Of a DNA stretch of 64,000 nt, positions 43,061-52,947 are shown in pieces. Both the position numbers and the translations under genes were made by a program. Origin of the DNA: CAIVAT01 sp049317265. GTDB taxonomy: Bacteria; Bacteroidota; Bacteroidia; Bacteroidales; FEN-979. Numbering within the stretch: the first letter of the stretch is position 1; every line of letters begins with the position of its first letter. The DNA is taken from positions 1-64,000 of the forward strand of contig JBMOIP010000012.1 of NCBI GenBank assembly GCA_049317265.1. Direction: 5' to 3'. The notes beneath the pieces were generated by a model, which saw only the letters and a list, made by a program, of their open reading frames with translations, did not search any database and was not told where the DNA came from.

Positions 43061-46000
43061 ATGAGTGAAGGTATAACAACTACCAGGTTAAGCAAAGCTG
43101 CTCGGGAATTTAACATTGGGATCAAGACCGTAGTGGATTTCCTTGTTAAGAAGGGTTTCCCGATGGACATGGATCCCAACGCGAAATTATCTCCGGAGAT
43201 GTACAGTCTCCTGATGAAGGAGTTTGCGTCGGAAAAACATGTTAAAGAAGAGGCAAAGAAGATTGGGCTGCAATTTGCCACCCATGAAACGATAACCATA
43301 GAAGACAAGAAAACGGCATTCAAGGATCGTGAGAAAGAACTTGATGACCTGTTTATCAAGAATGTCTCCATGGAGTTCGAGAAAAAGCAGCACGACGCTG
43401 CCCGGAAGCCAAAGGAAGTTATTGCCAAAGAACCCGTTAAAGAAGAGAAGAAAGTTGAAGTCATACCTCCACAGGAAATTCCATCACCCCCTGTAACCAT
43501 CCCGGAGGAAAAGTTGCCGGAACCGGTGGTTGTTGAAACACCACCTGTAACTCAGGCCCCCGAACCACCACCTCCACCCGTCGTCGTCGTCGTAGCCGAA
43601 CCGGTCATTGCCGAAGCTCCGAAGAGTGAGGCTCCTGTTGAGCAAACACCTGAGCCACCTCAACAACCTGTTGAGGCACAGGCAACCGAACCTGTCGTTG
43701 AACCTGAACAAAAACCGACAAATGACTTAAAGATTGTCGGCAAAATGGACCTGGCTGTTTTTGAGAAAAAATTATCCAAAAAAGTTAAAACCCAACCCCA
43801 GCCGGAATCAGAAGTTCAGTTAACTCCGCTTCCAACCCCGGAACCGGAAGCGGTTGTTGAAGCAAAGCTGCCGGAAGAGGTTGTTCCTGTAGCAGCTGTG
43901 GTCGAAACTATTCCCGAAGAACCGGTAATCCAGAAACCGGCTGCCCCGGTGCAGGAGTCAAACTTTCTGCCTACCGAGCGGATCATTCTTGAAGGCCCGA
44001 CCATCCTTGGTTCCATTATCCTTCCCGAACCTAAAAAATTCGAAAAGAAAAAACCACAACCCATTGCATCCTCCTCTGATGAGACCCTGAAGTCGAAAAA
44101 GAAGAAGCGTAAACGCATTAAACGCCAGGGCGAAGTTGGCACACCTTCCACCACAGCCAGTACGGATACTCCGCGGCTTGCGCTGCATAAGCCAACCCTT
44201 GCCAAGGATAAGAAATTCCATAAGGATATTCAGAAACCTGAAGTAACTTCAGAGGATATTGAAAAGCAGATCAAAGAAACCCTTGCACGGCTGAGTCCTT
44301 CTGGCAAATCAAAGGCATCGAAATACCGTAAAGCCAAGCGTGATGCCGTAAGCCACCAGATGCACCAGGAACAGGAGCGAATGGAAGAGGGCAAGCAGGT
44401 GATCAAGGTTACTGAATTTGTTACCGCCAATGAACTTGCATCGATGTTGAATGTCCCCGTCACAGATGTTATCTCCACCTGTATGGCGCTGGGTATGTTC
44501 GTATCCATCAATCAGCGTCTCGATGCTGAAACCCTCACCCTTGTTGCTGAAGAATTCGGACATAAAGTTGAATTCGTCAGTGTGGAAGTTCAGGAAGCCA
44601 TCAAGCAGAATGAACCCGACAAACCTGAAGACCTGGTTGACCGTCCGCCCATTGTCACCGTTATGGGACATGTGGACCACGGGAAAACCAAACTCCTCGA
44701 TTTCATCAGGAGCACCAATGTGGTTGCAGGTGAAGCAGGGGGTATTACCCAGCACATCGGCGCTTATGAAGTACAGCGTGAAGACGGGAAAAAAATCACT
44801 TTCCTTGACACCCCTGGTCACGAAGCCTTCACGGCCATGCGTGCCCGTGGTGCAGGTATTACCGACGTTGCAATTATCGTGATTGCTTCCGATGAAAATG
44901 TAATGCCCCAAACCCGCGAGGCCATTAACCATGCCCTTGCAGCAGGAGTTCCAATTGTTTTCGCATTCAATAAAATGGATAAAGCGAATGCAAACCCTGA
45001 AAAGGTCCGCGAAGAGTTATCCAAGATGAATATCCTTGTTGAAGAGTGGGGCGGTAAATACCAGACCCAGGAGATCTCTGCTAAGGTTGGTACCAATGTG
45101 GAATTACTGCTGGAGAAGGTATTGCTTGAAGCAGAAATGCTCAGCCTGAAAGCCAATCCCAAGAGGCTCGCCACAGGAACGGTCATTGAATCATCCCTTG
45201 ACAAGGGCCGTGGATACGTGGCAAAACTCCTGGTTCAAAACGGCACTTTGCGCGTTGGAGACATTGTTCTTGCCGGGGCAACCTATGGCAAAGTAAAGGC
45301 GATGTACAACGAGCGTAATATTCCTATCAAGGAAGCAGGTCCTTCACAACCCATGCTGATGCTTGGCCTGAACGGAGCTCCACAGGCTGGTGACGGTTTC
45401 AATGTCATGGCCGATGAAAAAGAGTCGAAACTCATTGCCACCAAGCGCTTGCAGCTGCAGCGTGAGCAGGGTTTGCGTACCCAGAAGCACATCACCCTGG
45501 ATGAGATCGGAAGACGTATCGCCATTGGTGACTTCAAAGAACTCAACATCATTGTCAAGTGCGATGTGGACGGTTCTGTTGAAGCGCTTTCAGATTCACT
45601 GTTGAAATTATCCAATGAGGAGGTAATGGTTAATGTGATCCACAAATCGGTTGGTGCCATTACTGAATCTGACGTCTTGCTGGCATCTGCTTCTAACGCG
45701 ATTATTGTTGGATTCCAGGTGCGCCCATCTGTGAATGCACGCAAACTTGCAGAAGCAGAACAGATCGACATCCGTCTCTATTCAATTATTTACCAGGCCA
45801 TTGAAGAGATCAAGGCCGCTATCGAAGGTATGTTGTCCCCTGAAATCGAGGAGAAGATCCTATGCAACATTGAAGTCCGTGATGTGTTCAAAATCACCAA
45901 AGTGGGTTCTGTTGCCGGCTGTATGGTGCTCGACGGAAAAGTGACCAGGAATACCAAAATCAGGGTAATCCGCGATGGCATTGTGGTACATACCGGCATG

Positions 46001-46147
46001 CTGGGATCTCTCAAACGCTTCAAGGACGATGTGAAGGAAGTTCAAACCGGCTATGAATGCGGGTTAAATATTGACAACTTCAATGACATCAAAGTGGGAG
46101 ATATCGTTGAAGGTTACGAGCTTACCGAAGTAAAAAGGAAACTTTAA
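43061..46147 (+). CDS. infB: Translation initiation factor IF-2
   Basis: A protein of 1,028 residues. Residues 1-60 are an N-terminal helical domain (TTRLSKAAREFNIGIKTVVDFL). Residues ~105-440 are a long low-complexity linker rich in P, E, V and K. IF2_N follows (~450-505), then the G domain from ~528 with VTVMGHVDHGKTKLLD (G1), GGITQHIGAYEV, LDTPGHEAFTAMRARG (G3) and AFNKMDKAN (G4). Domains II, III and IV continue to GDIVEGYELTEV. It places initiator tRNA on the 30S subunit using GTP. The gene ends 8 bases from the convergent purA stop. Confidence 0.97.
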   Translation: MSEGITTTRLSKAAREFNIGIKTVVDFLVKKGFPMDMDPNAKLSPEMYSLLMKEFASEKHVKEEAKKIGLQFATHETITIEDKKTAFKDREKELDDLFIKNVSMEFEKKQHDAARKPKEVIAKEPVKEEKKVEVIPPQEIPSPPVTIPEEKLPEPVVVETPPVTQAPEPPPPPVVVVVAEPVIAEAPKSEAPVEQTPEPPQQPVEAQATEPVVEPEQKPTNDLKIVGKMDLAVFEKKLSKKVKTQPQPESEVQLTPLPTPEPEAVVEAKLPEEVVPVAAVVETIPEEPVIQKPAAPVQESNFLPTERIILEGPTILGSIILPEPKKFEKKKPQPIASSSDETLKSKKKKRKRIKRQGEVGTPSTTASTDTPRLALHKPTLAKDKKFHKDIQKPEVTSEDIEKQIKETLARLSPSGKSKASKYRKAKRDAVSHQMHQEQERMEEGKQVIKVTEFVTANELASMLNVPVTDVISTCMALGMFVSINQRLDAETLTLVAEEFGHKVEFVSVEVQEAIKQNEPDKPEDLVDRPPIVTVMGHVDHGKTKLLDFIRSTNVVAGEAGGITQHIGAYEVQREDGKKITFLDTPGHEAFTAMRARGAGITDVAIIVIASDENVMPQTREAINHALAAGVPIVFAFNKMDKANANPEKVREELSKMNILVEEWGGKYQTQEISAKVGTNVELLLEKVLLEAEMLSLKANPKRLATGTVIESSLDKGRGYVAKLLVQNGTLRVGDIVLAGATYGKVKAMYNERNIPIKEAGPSQPMLMLGLNGAPQAGDGFNVMADEKESKLIATKRLQLQREQGLRTQKHITLDEIGRRIAIGDFKELNIIVKCDVDGSVEALSDSLLKLSNEEVMVNVIHKSVGAITESDVLLASASNAIIVGFQVRPSVNARKLAEAEQIDIRLYSIIYQAIEEIKAAIEGMLSPEIEEKILCNIEVRDVFKITKVGSVAGCMVLDGKVTRNTKIRVIRDGIVVHTGMLGSLKRFKDDVKEVQTGYECGLNIDNFNDIKVGDIVEGYELTEVKRKL

Positions 46148-46155
46148 AAGGGAGA

Positions 46156-47445
46156 CTAGCGCTGCAGGGTCTGCATCCTGTCGGGGCCGATGGATATCGT
46201 ATCAACCGGTAATCCAACTTCACGCTCAACGTACTGTACATATTCCGCCAGGGCTTGCGGCATGTCATCAACCACCTTGCAGGTGTCCAGATTTGTATTC
46301 CATCCGGCCATTTTTTTATACACAGGCTCTATGGTCTCATCACACAGGTCAAACGGAAAACCATCTATTATTTTATTGTCCCTCTGGTAGTCAGTACAGA
46401 TATTGATGGAAGGAAACGGATTTAACACATCCCCCTTCATCATGATCAAACTGTCAACGCCATTCAGCATGATGGAATATCTAAGTGCGGGGAGGTCAAG
46501 CCAGCCACAACGGCGCGGACGCCCGGTGGTAGATCCGAACTCATTTCCGCCAACCCGCAATTTTTCCCCGTCTGCATCATGCAATTCCGTGGGGAAAGGG
46601 CCGCTGCCAACACGGGTACAATAGGCTTTAAAAATACCATAGATCTTTCCAACCCGGTGAGGAGAAATACCCAGACCCGAACAAACACCGGCAGTGATTG
46701 TATTGGAGGAGGTAACAAACGGATAGGAGCCAAAATCCACATCAAGCATGGTACCCTGGGCGCCTTCTGCAAGCACCTTTTTGCCCTCATCGAGGCATTT
46801 ATTCAGGAATACTTCACTGTCTATGATCTTCAGGGCCCGCAGCCTTTCAATTGAATCAAACCATTTCTGCTCATAAGCCGCGAAACCGAGGCCGTCTAAA
46901 AGGTGTGCTGCATCATCGAAACCCAGGTGCCTGATCGTATCCAGGTGAACTGATTTAAGTTGTTCATACTGGGCATGGAAGTTATGGTCATTGATGTTAC
47001 CGACTCGCAATCCATTCCGTCCGTATTTATCCGTATAGGTCGGGCCAATTCCTTTTAAGGTTGATCCGATTTTTGCGTTTCCTTTGTCTGACTCAAGCGC
47101 GGCATCCATGAGCCTGTGGGATGGCAGGATCAGGTGCGCCCGCCGTGACACAAGAAGATTATCCTCGGGCGTCATTCCCGCTTCCCGGAGTTTGTCAATC
47201 TCTTTGAACAGGATAAACGGATCAATAATGACCCCATTTCCAATCACATTAAGGGTTTGCTTGTGAAATATCCCGGATGGGATCGTATGAAGGACAAACT
47301 TATTACCGCCGAAAATAATGGTATGGCCAGCGTTGGGACCTCCCTGAAAACGTGCAATTACATCATAATTCGGTGTAAATACATCCACGATCTTACCTTT
47401 TCCTTCATCCCCCCATTGGAGTCCGAGGATCACATCAACCTTCAT
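46156..47445 (-). CDS. purA: Adenylosuccinate synthetase
   Basis: A protein of 429 residues with the P-loop-like start VILGLQWGDEGKGKIVD (catalytic Asp and Lys), FQGGPNAGHTI (catalytic His), KGIGPTYTDKYGRNGLRVG, and GSTTGRPRRCGWLDLPALRYS for IMP binding. It couples GTP hydrolysis to condensation of IMP with aspartate, the first committed step to AMP. It lies 9 bases downstream of the Fur-family gene and beyond the rel gene, all on the minus strand. Confidence 0.97.
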   Translation of the reverse strand: MKVDVILGLQWGDEGKGKIVDVFTPNYDVIARFQGGPNAGHTIIFGGNKFVLHTIPSGIFHKQTLNVIGNGVIIDPFILFKEIDKLREAGMTPEDNLLVSRRAHLILPSHRLMDAALESDKGNAKIGSTLKGIGPTYTDKYGRNGLRVGNINDHNFHAQYEQLKSVHLDTIRHLGFDDAAHLLDGLGFAAYEQKWFDSIERLRALKIIDSEVFLNKCLDEGKKVLAEGAQGTMLDVDFGSYPFVTSSNTITAGVCSGLGISPHRVGKIYGIFKAYCTRVGSGPFPTELHDADGEKLRVGGNEFGSTTGRPRRCGWLDLPALRYSIMLNGVDSLIMMKGDVLNPFPSINICTDYQRDNKIIDGFPFDLCDETIEPVYKKMAGWNTNLDTCKVVDDMPQALAEYVQYVEREVGLPVDTISIGPDRMQTLQR

Positions 47446-47454
47446 AACAGAATA

Positions 47455-47907
47455 TTACTTCTTTGATTTTGAATTACCGTAAAATGTAAGTGCGTAATGG
47501 GTTATGTTTACATTAAACATCCCTTCAACATGGGCTTTCATCTCTTCGATACGGGGGTCATAAAATTCAATGACATCGCCTGAGTCTTCAAAAATGAAAT
47601 GATCATGTTGTCTCAGCAACGTTGATTTTTCAAACTGGGCATAGTTGGTTCCAAACTGATGCTTTGTGACAAGGCCACAATCAAGAAGTAACTCAATTGT
47701 ATTGTAAAGTGTTGCCCTGCTTACCCGGTATTTGTGATTTTTCATCCGGATGTACAGGGTCTCTATATCGAAATGTCCGTCAGTAGCAAAAATTTCCTTT
47801 AAAATTGTGTAACGCTCGGGGGTTTTACGGTGTCCATGCCGTTCAAGGTAGTCGGTGAATAGGTTCCGGGCAGTTTCGATAATATCTTCCATAGGTTTTT
47901 TGATCAT
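47455..47907 (-). CDS. Fur-family transcriptional regulator
   Basis: A protein of 150 residues. The N-terminal winged helix (~12-90) has GHRKTPERYTILKEI and YRVSRATLYNTIELLLDCGLV, the recognition-helix pattern of Fur proteins. The C-terminal dimerisation half keeps the His-rich metal site LRQHDHFIFEDSGDVIEFYDPRIE. The usual CxxC structural-zinc cysteines are missing: the expected DCG reads DSG and no second pair appears near the C-terminus. It may be a Fur, Zur or PerR type; the sequence does not decide. It lies between rel and purA. An ATG at 47892 (M6) is an alternative start. Confidence 0.85.
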   Translation of the reverse strand: MIKKPMEDIIETARNLFTDYLERHGHRKTPERYTILKEIFATDGHFDIETLYIRMKNHKYRVSRATLYNTIELLLDCGLVTKHQFGTNYAQFEKSTLLRQHDHFIFEDSGDVIEFYDPRIEEMKAHVEGMFNVNITHYALTFYGNSKSKK

Positions 47908-47910
47908 ATT

Positions 47911-47931
47911 GCAAAATTTGCCATAAAGGTA
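47911..47931 (-). promoter_or_regulatory. Candidate promoter/operator of the Fur-family gene
   Basis: The interrupted palindrome GCAAA-A-TTTGC (47911-47921) sits between a promoter-like element (minus-strand TACCTTTA, 47924-47931, one base off TAnnTTTG) and the ATG at 47907. A repressor bound here would cover the transcription start, so autoregulation is possible. It does not match the classic Fur box. Confidence 0.35.
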
Positions 47932-47980
47932 AACAATAATCAGTATTTAGAACGAATAAAAATAAATTTTTTTCGAAAAA

Positions 47981-50203
47981 TTAATTTATCCTGGTAACAT
48001 GTGTAATACCTTCCACCAATTTCAGCTTGTTCAATGCATCGAAAAGGTTCGCTGTATTCTTGACATACAGTGCAATGGAGCCTTCGGTGAGCCCGTTAAT
48101 TGCATCGATGTGAAATGATTTAATATTCAGGTTCAAATCATTGGATATAATTTGAGAGATCTCATTTGTAAGTCCCTGCCTGTCAATACCAATCACTTTA
48201 ATTTCTGCCAGGAAAGAGATGGACTCATGATGAGCCCAGTTTACCCTGACCATCTTGTTGCCAAGAACGGTTATTTGTTCCTGTGCTTTTATACATTTAG
48301 TCCGGTGAATTTGCATCGGTTGGAAGTCAGAAACAACCAGGCCGATCACCTCATCACCCGGAATAGGATTACAACAGGGAGCAGCTACATAATCAATGGC
48401 CAGGGCTTTTAACTTGATTTCCTGGTCAGGCATGCCAGATTTTATGCTTTCAGGTTCAACGCTCTCCTCGTCATCCCATCCGTTGCCCCTTGTGCCCCCC
48501 CGCGAGATGTAGCTTAACCAGCCATTGCGCACATTGGAAGCTGCAAAAAGCTTCACATCCTTCTCTCCTATCGTACCGTGAGAAACGGAATAATAGAGAT
48601 CAACGATGCTGCTGAAGTTATTGGCCATCAGGAACTTCTTGATGTTGCCGTTGGAGAACTCAAGTCCATGGTGTTCAAACCAGTTCCCCAGATCCTCTTT
48701 TCCTGCCTTTGCATATTTTTTTTTCTCTGCCCTCACAGCCAGCTTAATACTTGATTTCGCCCTTGTGGTTACCACATAATTCAGCCACTCTTCCCTGGGC
48801 GCCTGCTTCATCGAGGTAATTATCTCCACCTGCTGTCCGTTTGTCAGGACATGGGTGATGGGAACAAGCTTCTTATCAACTTTTGCCCCGATGCACGTAT
48901 CGCCAAGTTCGCTGTGTATGGCATAGGCAAAATCGAGCACCGTGGAATTGGCAGGGAGGGAACGCAACTCGCCCTGGGGTGTAAAAACAGATATCTCGTC
49001 AAGAAAAAAGAACCCTTTAACGTCATCAATAAACGACAATGCATCTGCATCCGGACTTTCGATCATCTCCTTGATCCGGTCAAGCCAGTTGTCGAGCCGG
49101 CTGTTGATGTGCATCGCCTCCTTGTACTTCCAGTGGGCAGCATAACCCTTCTCGGCAATGTCATCCATCCGTCGTGAGCGAATCTGGATCTCAACCCACT
49201 GGCCTGTATGGCTCATCACGGTGGTATGCAATGCCTCATAGCCGTTTGCCTTGGGGATCGATATCCAGTCACGCAACCTGTCCATATTCGGGCGATAAAA
49301 GTCCGTTATGGCTGAATAGACTTTCCAGCAATCCGATTTTTCAGTTTCAACAGGTGAGTCAATCACGATCCGGATGGCAAAAATATCATAGATCTCTTCA
49401 AATGGGACCTCCTTTTTCTGCATTTTCAGCCAGATTGCCGCTATAGATTTCTCCCGGTCATGGATTTCAAACACAAATCCCTTCTCCGCCAGCGCTTTTT
49501 TAATGGGGTAAATGAACTTGTTGACGAAGCGTGACCGGCTTTTTGCAGATTCCTTCAGCTTGGTCGAGATTGTTTCAAAAACACCCGGTTCGGTATATTT
49601 AAGCGCAAGATCTTCCAGTTCGCTTTTAATCGCATGCAAACCGAGGCGATGGGCCAGCGGTGCATAAAGGTAGATGGTTTCGGAAGCTATTTTCAGCTGC
49701 TTTTCATGCGAGAGCGCATCAAGCGTTCGCATATTGTGCAGTCTGTCGGCAAGTTTGATCAGGATGACCCTGACATCGTCGGAAAGCGTCAGAAGTATCT
49801 TCTTGAAATTCTCGGCAGGGATCGATGGCGTATGCTGGTTAAAGATCCCCTTGATCTTGGTAAGTCCGTCAATAATAGCTGCAACCTTGTCACCAAACAG
49901 GCCCCTGATATCTTCAATGGTATACTCCGTGTCTTCAACCACATCGTGCAGCAAAGCACATATGATGGAAGTGGCACCCAGACCGATTTCACCGGCGGCA
50001 ATCGTTGCAACACAAAGCGGGTGGTAAATGTAGGGTTCCCCGGTTTTCCTGCGCATATCCTTATGCGCTTCAAGGGCCATTTTAAAGGCCTTGTGGACAA
50101 TCTTTTTATCAACCGGATTTCTTGGTTTCCATAATCTCAGCAGGTTGCGGTAACGTTTGAGAATTTCACGTTTTTCAACTTCTGAATCCTGCTGATACTT
50201 CAT
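47981..50203 (-). CDS. Bifunctional (p)ppGpp synthetase/hydrolase (RelA/SpoT homologue)
   Basis: A protein of 740 residues from the ATG at 50203. An upstream in-frame ATG at 50227 lies directly against a promoter -7 element and would be at or before the transcription start. Domains: HD hydrolase (~20-175) with the metal motif intact (PYIYHPLCVA, LLHDVVEDTEYT), synthetase (~230-340; DIFAIRIVID, YEALHTTVMSHTGQWVEIQIRS), TGS (~395-455; EISVFTPQGELRSLPANSTVLDFAY), a zinc-finger/helical region (APCCNPIPGDEVIG) and ACT (~665-740). Both catalytic domains look complete, so it likely makes and degrades the alarmone. It is first of the rel-fur-purA group. Confidence 0.93.
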   Translation of the reverse strand: MKYQQDSEVEKREILKRYRNLLRLWKPRNPVDKKIVHKAFKMALEAHKDMRRKTGEPYIYHPLCVATIAAGEIGLGATSIICALLHDVVEDTEYTIEDIRGLFGDKVAAIIDGLTKIKGIFNQHTPSIPAENFKKILLTLSDDVRVILIKLADRLHNMRTLDALSHEKQLKIASETIYLYAPLAHRLGLHAIKSELEDLALKYTEPGVFETISTKLKESAKSRSRFVNKFIYPIKKALAEKGFVFEIHDREKSIAAIWLKMQKKEVPFEEIYDIFAIRIVIDSPVETEKSDCWKVYSAITDFYRPNMDRLRDWISIPKANGYEALHTTVMSHTGQWVEIQIRSRRMDDIAEKGYAAHWKYKEAMHINSRLDNWLDRIKEMIESPDADALSFIDDVKGFFFLDEISVFTPQGELRSLPANSTVLDFAYAIHSELGDTCIGAKVDKKLVPITHVLTNGQQVEIITSMKQAPREEWLNYVVTTRAKSSIKLAVRAEKKKYAKAGKEDLGNWFEHHGLEFSNGNIKKFLMANNFSSIVDLYYSVSHGTIGEKDVKLFAASNVRNGWLSYISRGGTRGNGWDDEESVEPESIKSGMPDQEIKLKALAIDYVAAPCCNPIPGDEVIGLVVSDFQPMQIHRTKCIKAQEQITVLGNKMVRVNWAHHESISFLAEIKVIGIDRQGLTNEISQIISNDLNLNIKSFHIDAINGLTEGSIALYVKNTANLFDALNKLKLVEGITHVTRIN

Positions 50204-50228
50204 TTGTGACCATTTTCTTAATACCATG

Positions 50229-50236
50229 CAAAAATA
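50229..50236 (-). promoter_or_regulatory. Candidate promoter -7 element for rel
   Basis: Minus-strand TATTTTTG, matching TAnnTTTG, ends one base before the upstream ATG at 50227. This favours the ATG at 50203 as the real start with a leader of about 20 bases. Confidence 0.5.
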
Positions 50237-50291
50237 GTTAAAATTTAGAATGAATTGAGATAATGTGCCCTTATCGGGGGGAGAAAATTAT

Positions 50292-50299
50292 TACTTTTG
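50292..50299 (+). promoter_or_regulatory. Candidate promoter -7 element for the T9SS type B gene
   Basis: TACTTTTG followed by AC matches TAnnTTTG, 29 bases before the ATG at 50329, in the divergent gap with rel. A -33 element at normal spacing was not seen. Confidence 0.5.
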
Positions 50300-50328
50300 A
50301 CGATATATTCTGAAGCTACTTTCCCGAG

Positions 50329-52941
50329 ATGTTCAACCGACTGATAAAGCGTCTGCTGCTGGCTGTCCTGGTATTTTGCCTTGCCTTGCCTTCCATGGTT
50401 TTTGCCACCCATCAGCGGGCTGCGGAGATAACCTTCAGGTATATCAAGGATTTAACCTACGAGATCACCCTGATCTCCTATACCTTTACACCTAGTCCTG
50501 CCAACGCATACCGCGAATACCTTACTGTCAATTGGGGTGACGGAACAGCAACCGAAATCAAACGGGATACCATCAAATACCTGCCGGATGATATCACTTA
50601 CAATCGTTATAGCGGACGTCATGATTTTCCTGCGTCGGCCACCTACACCATCTCCTGTGAGGACCCAAACCGCAATGGGGGGATTATCAACATCCCCAAC
50701 TCCATAAACACCCCGTTGTATATCTATTCCGAACTTACCATCAGCCCTTTTCTTGGGGGACAGGACAACTCCCCTGTCCTGCTGATGCCACCCATTGATA
50801 ATGGTTGTGTTGACCAGGTTTTTTATCATAATCCCGGCGCCTATGACGTGGATGGCGACAGCCTCTCCTTTAAACTGGTTCCCTGCAGGGGCGCACTCGG
50901 GCAGGTCATCCCCGGATACACCTACCCGAAAGCATCCAACAGTTTGACATTGAATCCTGTAACCGGGGATTTGATCTGGGACAGCCCCCAGCAGCAGGGA
51001 GAATATAACATCGCCATCCTTGTCGAAGAGTGGCGTAACGGGTACAAAATAGGTTCAGTCCTCCGCGACATGCAGATCATTGTGCTGGCATGCAACAATA
51101 AACCACCGGTAATCGACTCCGTATATGACACCTGCGTTGAAGCTGGTAAAATTCTGAGATTTCCTGTTTCGGCTCATGACACCATCATTGACAAAATCAC
51201 CCTGACTGGTACAGGAGGGCCTTTGATCCTGAAAGAGAGCCCGGCAACGCTGGAACCGAATCCTGCTGTAGGGTATGGCTATGTGCAATCTGTTTTTCGC
51301 TGGAATACGGTGTGCAACCATGTGCAGAACCGCAACTACCAGGTTTTCTTCAAAGCAAAGGACAACTCAGTACCGGTGAGCCTAGTAGCCATCAAGTCTA
51401 TTAATATCAAGGTGATAGGCCCGGCGCCTAAAAACCTGGCAACAAACCCAATGGGAAATACAGTCACCCTGAGCTGGGACAGCTACACCTGTCCCAATGC
51501 AAAAGGATACTACATCTATCGCAAAGCCGACTCTACCGGTTACATTCCCGACTACTGCGAAACAGGGGTGCCTGCCTACCTCGGATACACTAAAATAGCC
51601 GTGGTGACTGACATCAGCAGTGTTACTTTCCTGGATGACAATCATGGGGCCGGGCTTATGCGCGGACTGAAGTACTGCTACCTTGTGGTGGCCTATTATC
51701 CCGACAAGGCTGAAAGCTATGCTTCCAATGAAGCGTGTGCCTCCCTGAAGAAGGACCTTGCGGTGATAACCAATGCAAGCGTCCTCACCACAAACGGGGA
51801 GAGCGGGAAAGTTTATATAGCCTGGTCCAAGCCTACAGAGCTAGATACCATTCAGATACCGGGACCTTACAAATATCTCATCTCCCGTTCAAGGTCCGAT
51901 CTTCCGGGACAGTTTGCACTTATTGACTCCATTACCAGCCTTGACGATACCACACTGACTGACAACCAGCTGAACACCACACTGTTTCACTACTCCTACC
52001 GGATCGATCTTTACAATGTAACACCCGGGAACCGGTTCCTGGTAGGCTCATCCCAGGCAGCAACAACCATGTTTCTTAATGCGGAACCTACCGACAGAAT
52101 GATTAAGCTAAGCTGGAACAATGAAGTTCCCTGGATCAACCATGAATTTACAATTTACCGCAAAGATCCGGGAGGAGCCGGTTTTGACTCTGTGGGCTTC
52201 AGCACACTTCCCAGGTTTAATGACCAGGGGCTCATCAACGGATTGAACTATTGCTATAAAATTAAAAGCATCGGAAACTATTCTGCCCCGGGGTTTGTTG
52301 ATCCCATCATTAATTTCTCACAAGAGACCTGCGCCACCCCCATCGACAATGTCCCCCCCTGTCCTCCGCTTCTGACCATCAATACCTTATGTGAAACATC
52401 CATGAATGTATTGTCGTGGGCTAGACCGGGTGATACTTGTTCCGGCGACATTGCCAGGTATTACATTTACTTTAGTCCCAACCATCGACAGCCTGTTCTC
52501 ATTGATTCTGTGAACGATCCTCACGACACCACATTCATACACATGCCGCCCGGATCCATAGCCGGCTGCTATGGTGTTTCAGCCATCGATTCTGTCGGAA
52601 ACCTCAGTGACACCAGCAACATTATCTGTGTCGATATAACTTCTTGCCCCCAGTATACCCTGCCGAACATCTTCACGCCCAATGGCGACGGAACTAATGA
52701 TTTTTTCATACCCTTTCCGCTCTATACCTCCATCAGCGAAGTTCAGCTGAAAATGTATGACCGGTGGGGCAAACTTGTTTTTGAATCAAATAACCCTGGA
52801 ATACAGTGGGATGGCAAAGACAAAACAACAAACCAGCCATGCAGCGACGGGACATATTTCTACATCTGTGATGTTTATGAAATCACCCTCAATGGCATTG
52901 TCAAGCGAAATCTTCATGGCACAGTGACAATCCTGCGGTAG
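50329..52941 (+). CDS. Surface protein with T9SS type B (gliding-motility) sorting domain
   Basis: A protein of 870 residues with a signal peptide ending at PSMVFA. The N-terminal half holds beta-sandwich domains found in Bacteroidota gliding-associated proteins: RAAEITFRYIKDLTYEITLI; DNGCVDQVFYHNPGAYDVDGDSLSF; LTLNPVTGDLIWDSPQQQGEYNIAILVEE. Several Fn3-like domains follow (~360-770; for example VTLSWDSYTCPNAKGYYIYRK). From residue ~780 the type B sorting domain reads NIFTPNGDGTNDFF, LKMYDRWGKLVFES, QWDGKD, GTYFYICDVYE. Type B cargo is usually retained on the surface. No catalytic domain was recognised; an adhesin or structural role is likely but unproven. Confidence 0.83.
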   Translation: MFNRLIKRLLLAVLVFCLALPSMVFATHQRAAEITFRYIKDLTYEITLISYTFTPSPANAYREYLTVNWGDGTATEIKRDTIKYLPDDITYNRYSGRHDFPASATYTISCEDPNRNGGIINIPNSINTPLYIYSELTISPFLGGQDNSPVLLMPPIDNGCVDQVFYHNPGAYDVDGDSLSFKLVPCRGALGQVIPGYTYPKASNSLTLNPVTGDLIWDSPQQQGEYNIAILVEEWRNGYKIGSVLRDMQIIVLACNNKPPVIDSVYDTCVEAGKILRFPVSAHDTIIDKITLTGTGGPLILKESPATLEPNPAVGYGYVQSVFRWNTVCNHVQNRNYQVFFKAKDNSVPVSLVAIKSINIKVIGPAPKNLATNPMGNTVTLSWDSYTCPNAKGYYIYRKADSTGYIPDYCETGVPAYLGYTKIAVVTDISSVTFLDDNHGAGLMRGLKYCYLVVAYYPDKAESYASNEACASLKKDLAVITNASVLTTNGESGKVYIAWSKPTELDTIQIPGPYKYLISRSRSDLPGQFALIDSITSLDDTTLTDNQLNTTLFHYSYRIDLYNVTPGNRFLVGSSQAATTMFLNAEPTDRMIKLSWNNEVPWINHEFTIYRKDPGGAGFDSVGFSTLPRFNDQGLINGLNYCYKIKSIGNYSAPGFVDPIINFSQETCATPIDNVPPCPPLLTINTLCETSMNVLSWARPGDTCSGDIARYYIYFSPNHRQPVLIDSVNDPHDTTFIHMPPGSIAGCYGVSAIDSVGNLSDTSNIICVDITSCPQYTLPNIFTPNGDGTNDFFIPFPLYTSISEVQLKMYDRWGKLVFESNNPGIQWDGKDKTTNQPCSDGTYFYICDVYEITLNGIVKRNLHGTVTILR

Positions 52942-52947
52942 ATTTCA

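Noticed and set aside
43500..43960. Proline/glutamate/valine repeats that look like a repeat array
   Set aside because: They are the normal low-complexity linker of bacterial IF-2, varied in sequence and not a DNA tandem repeat.
44309..44932. 207-codon open frame antisense to infB
   Set aside because: Lies opposite the IF-2 N and G domains, which carry all expected motifs; the antisense product has none.
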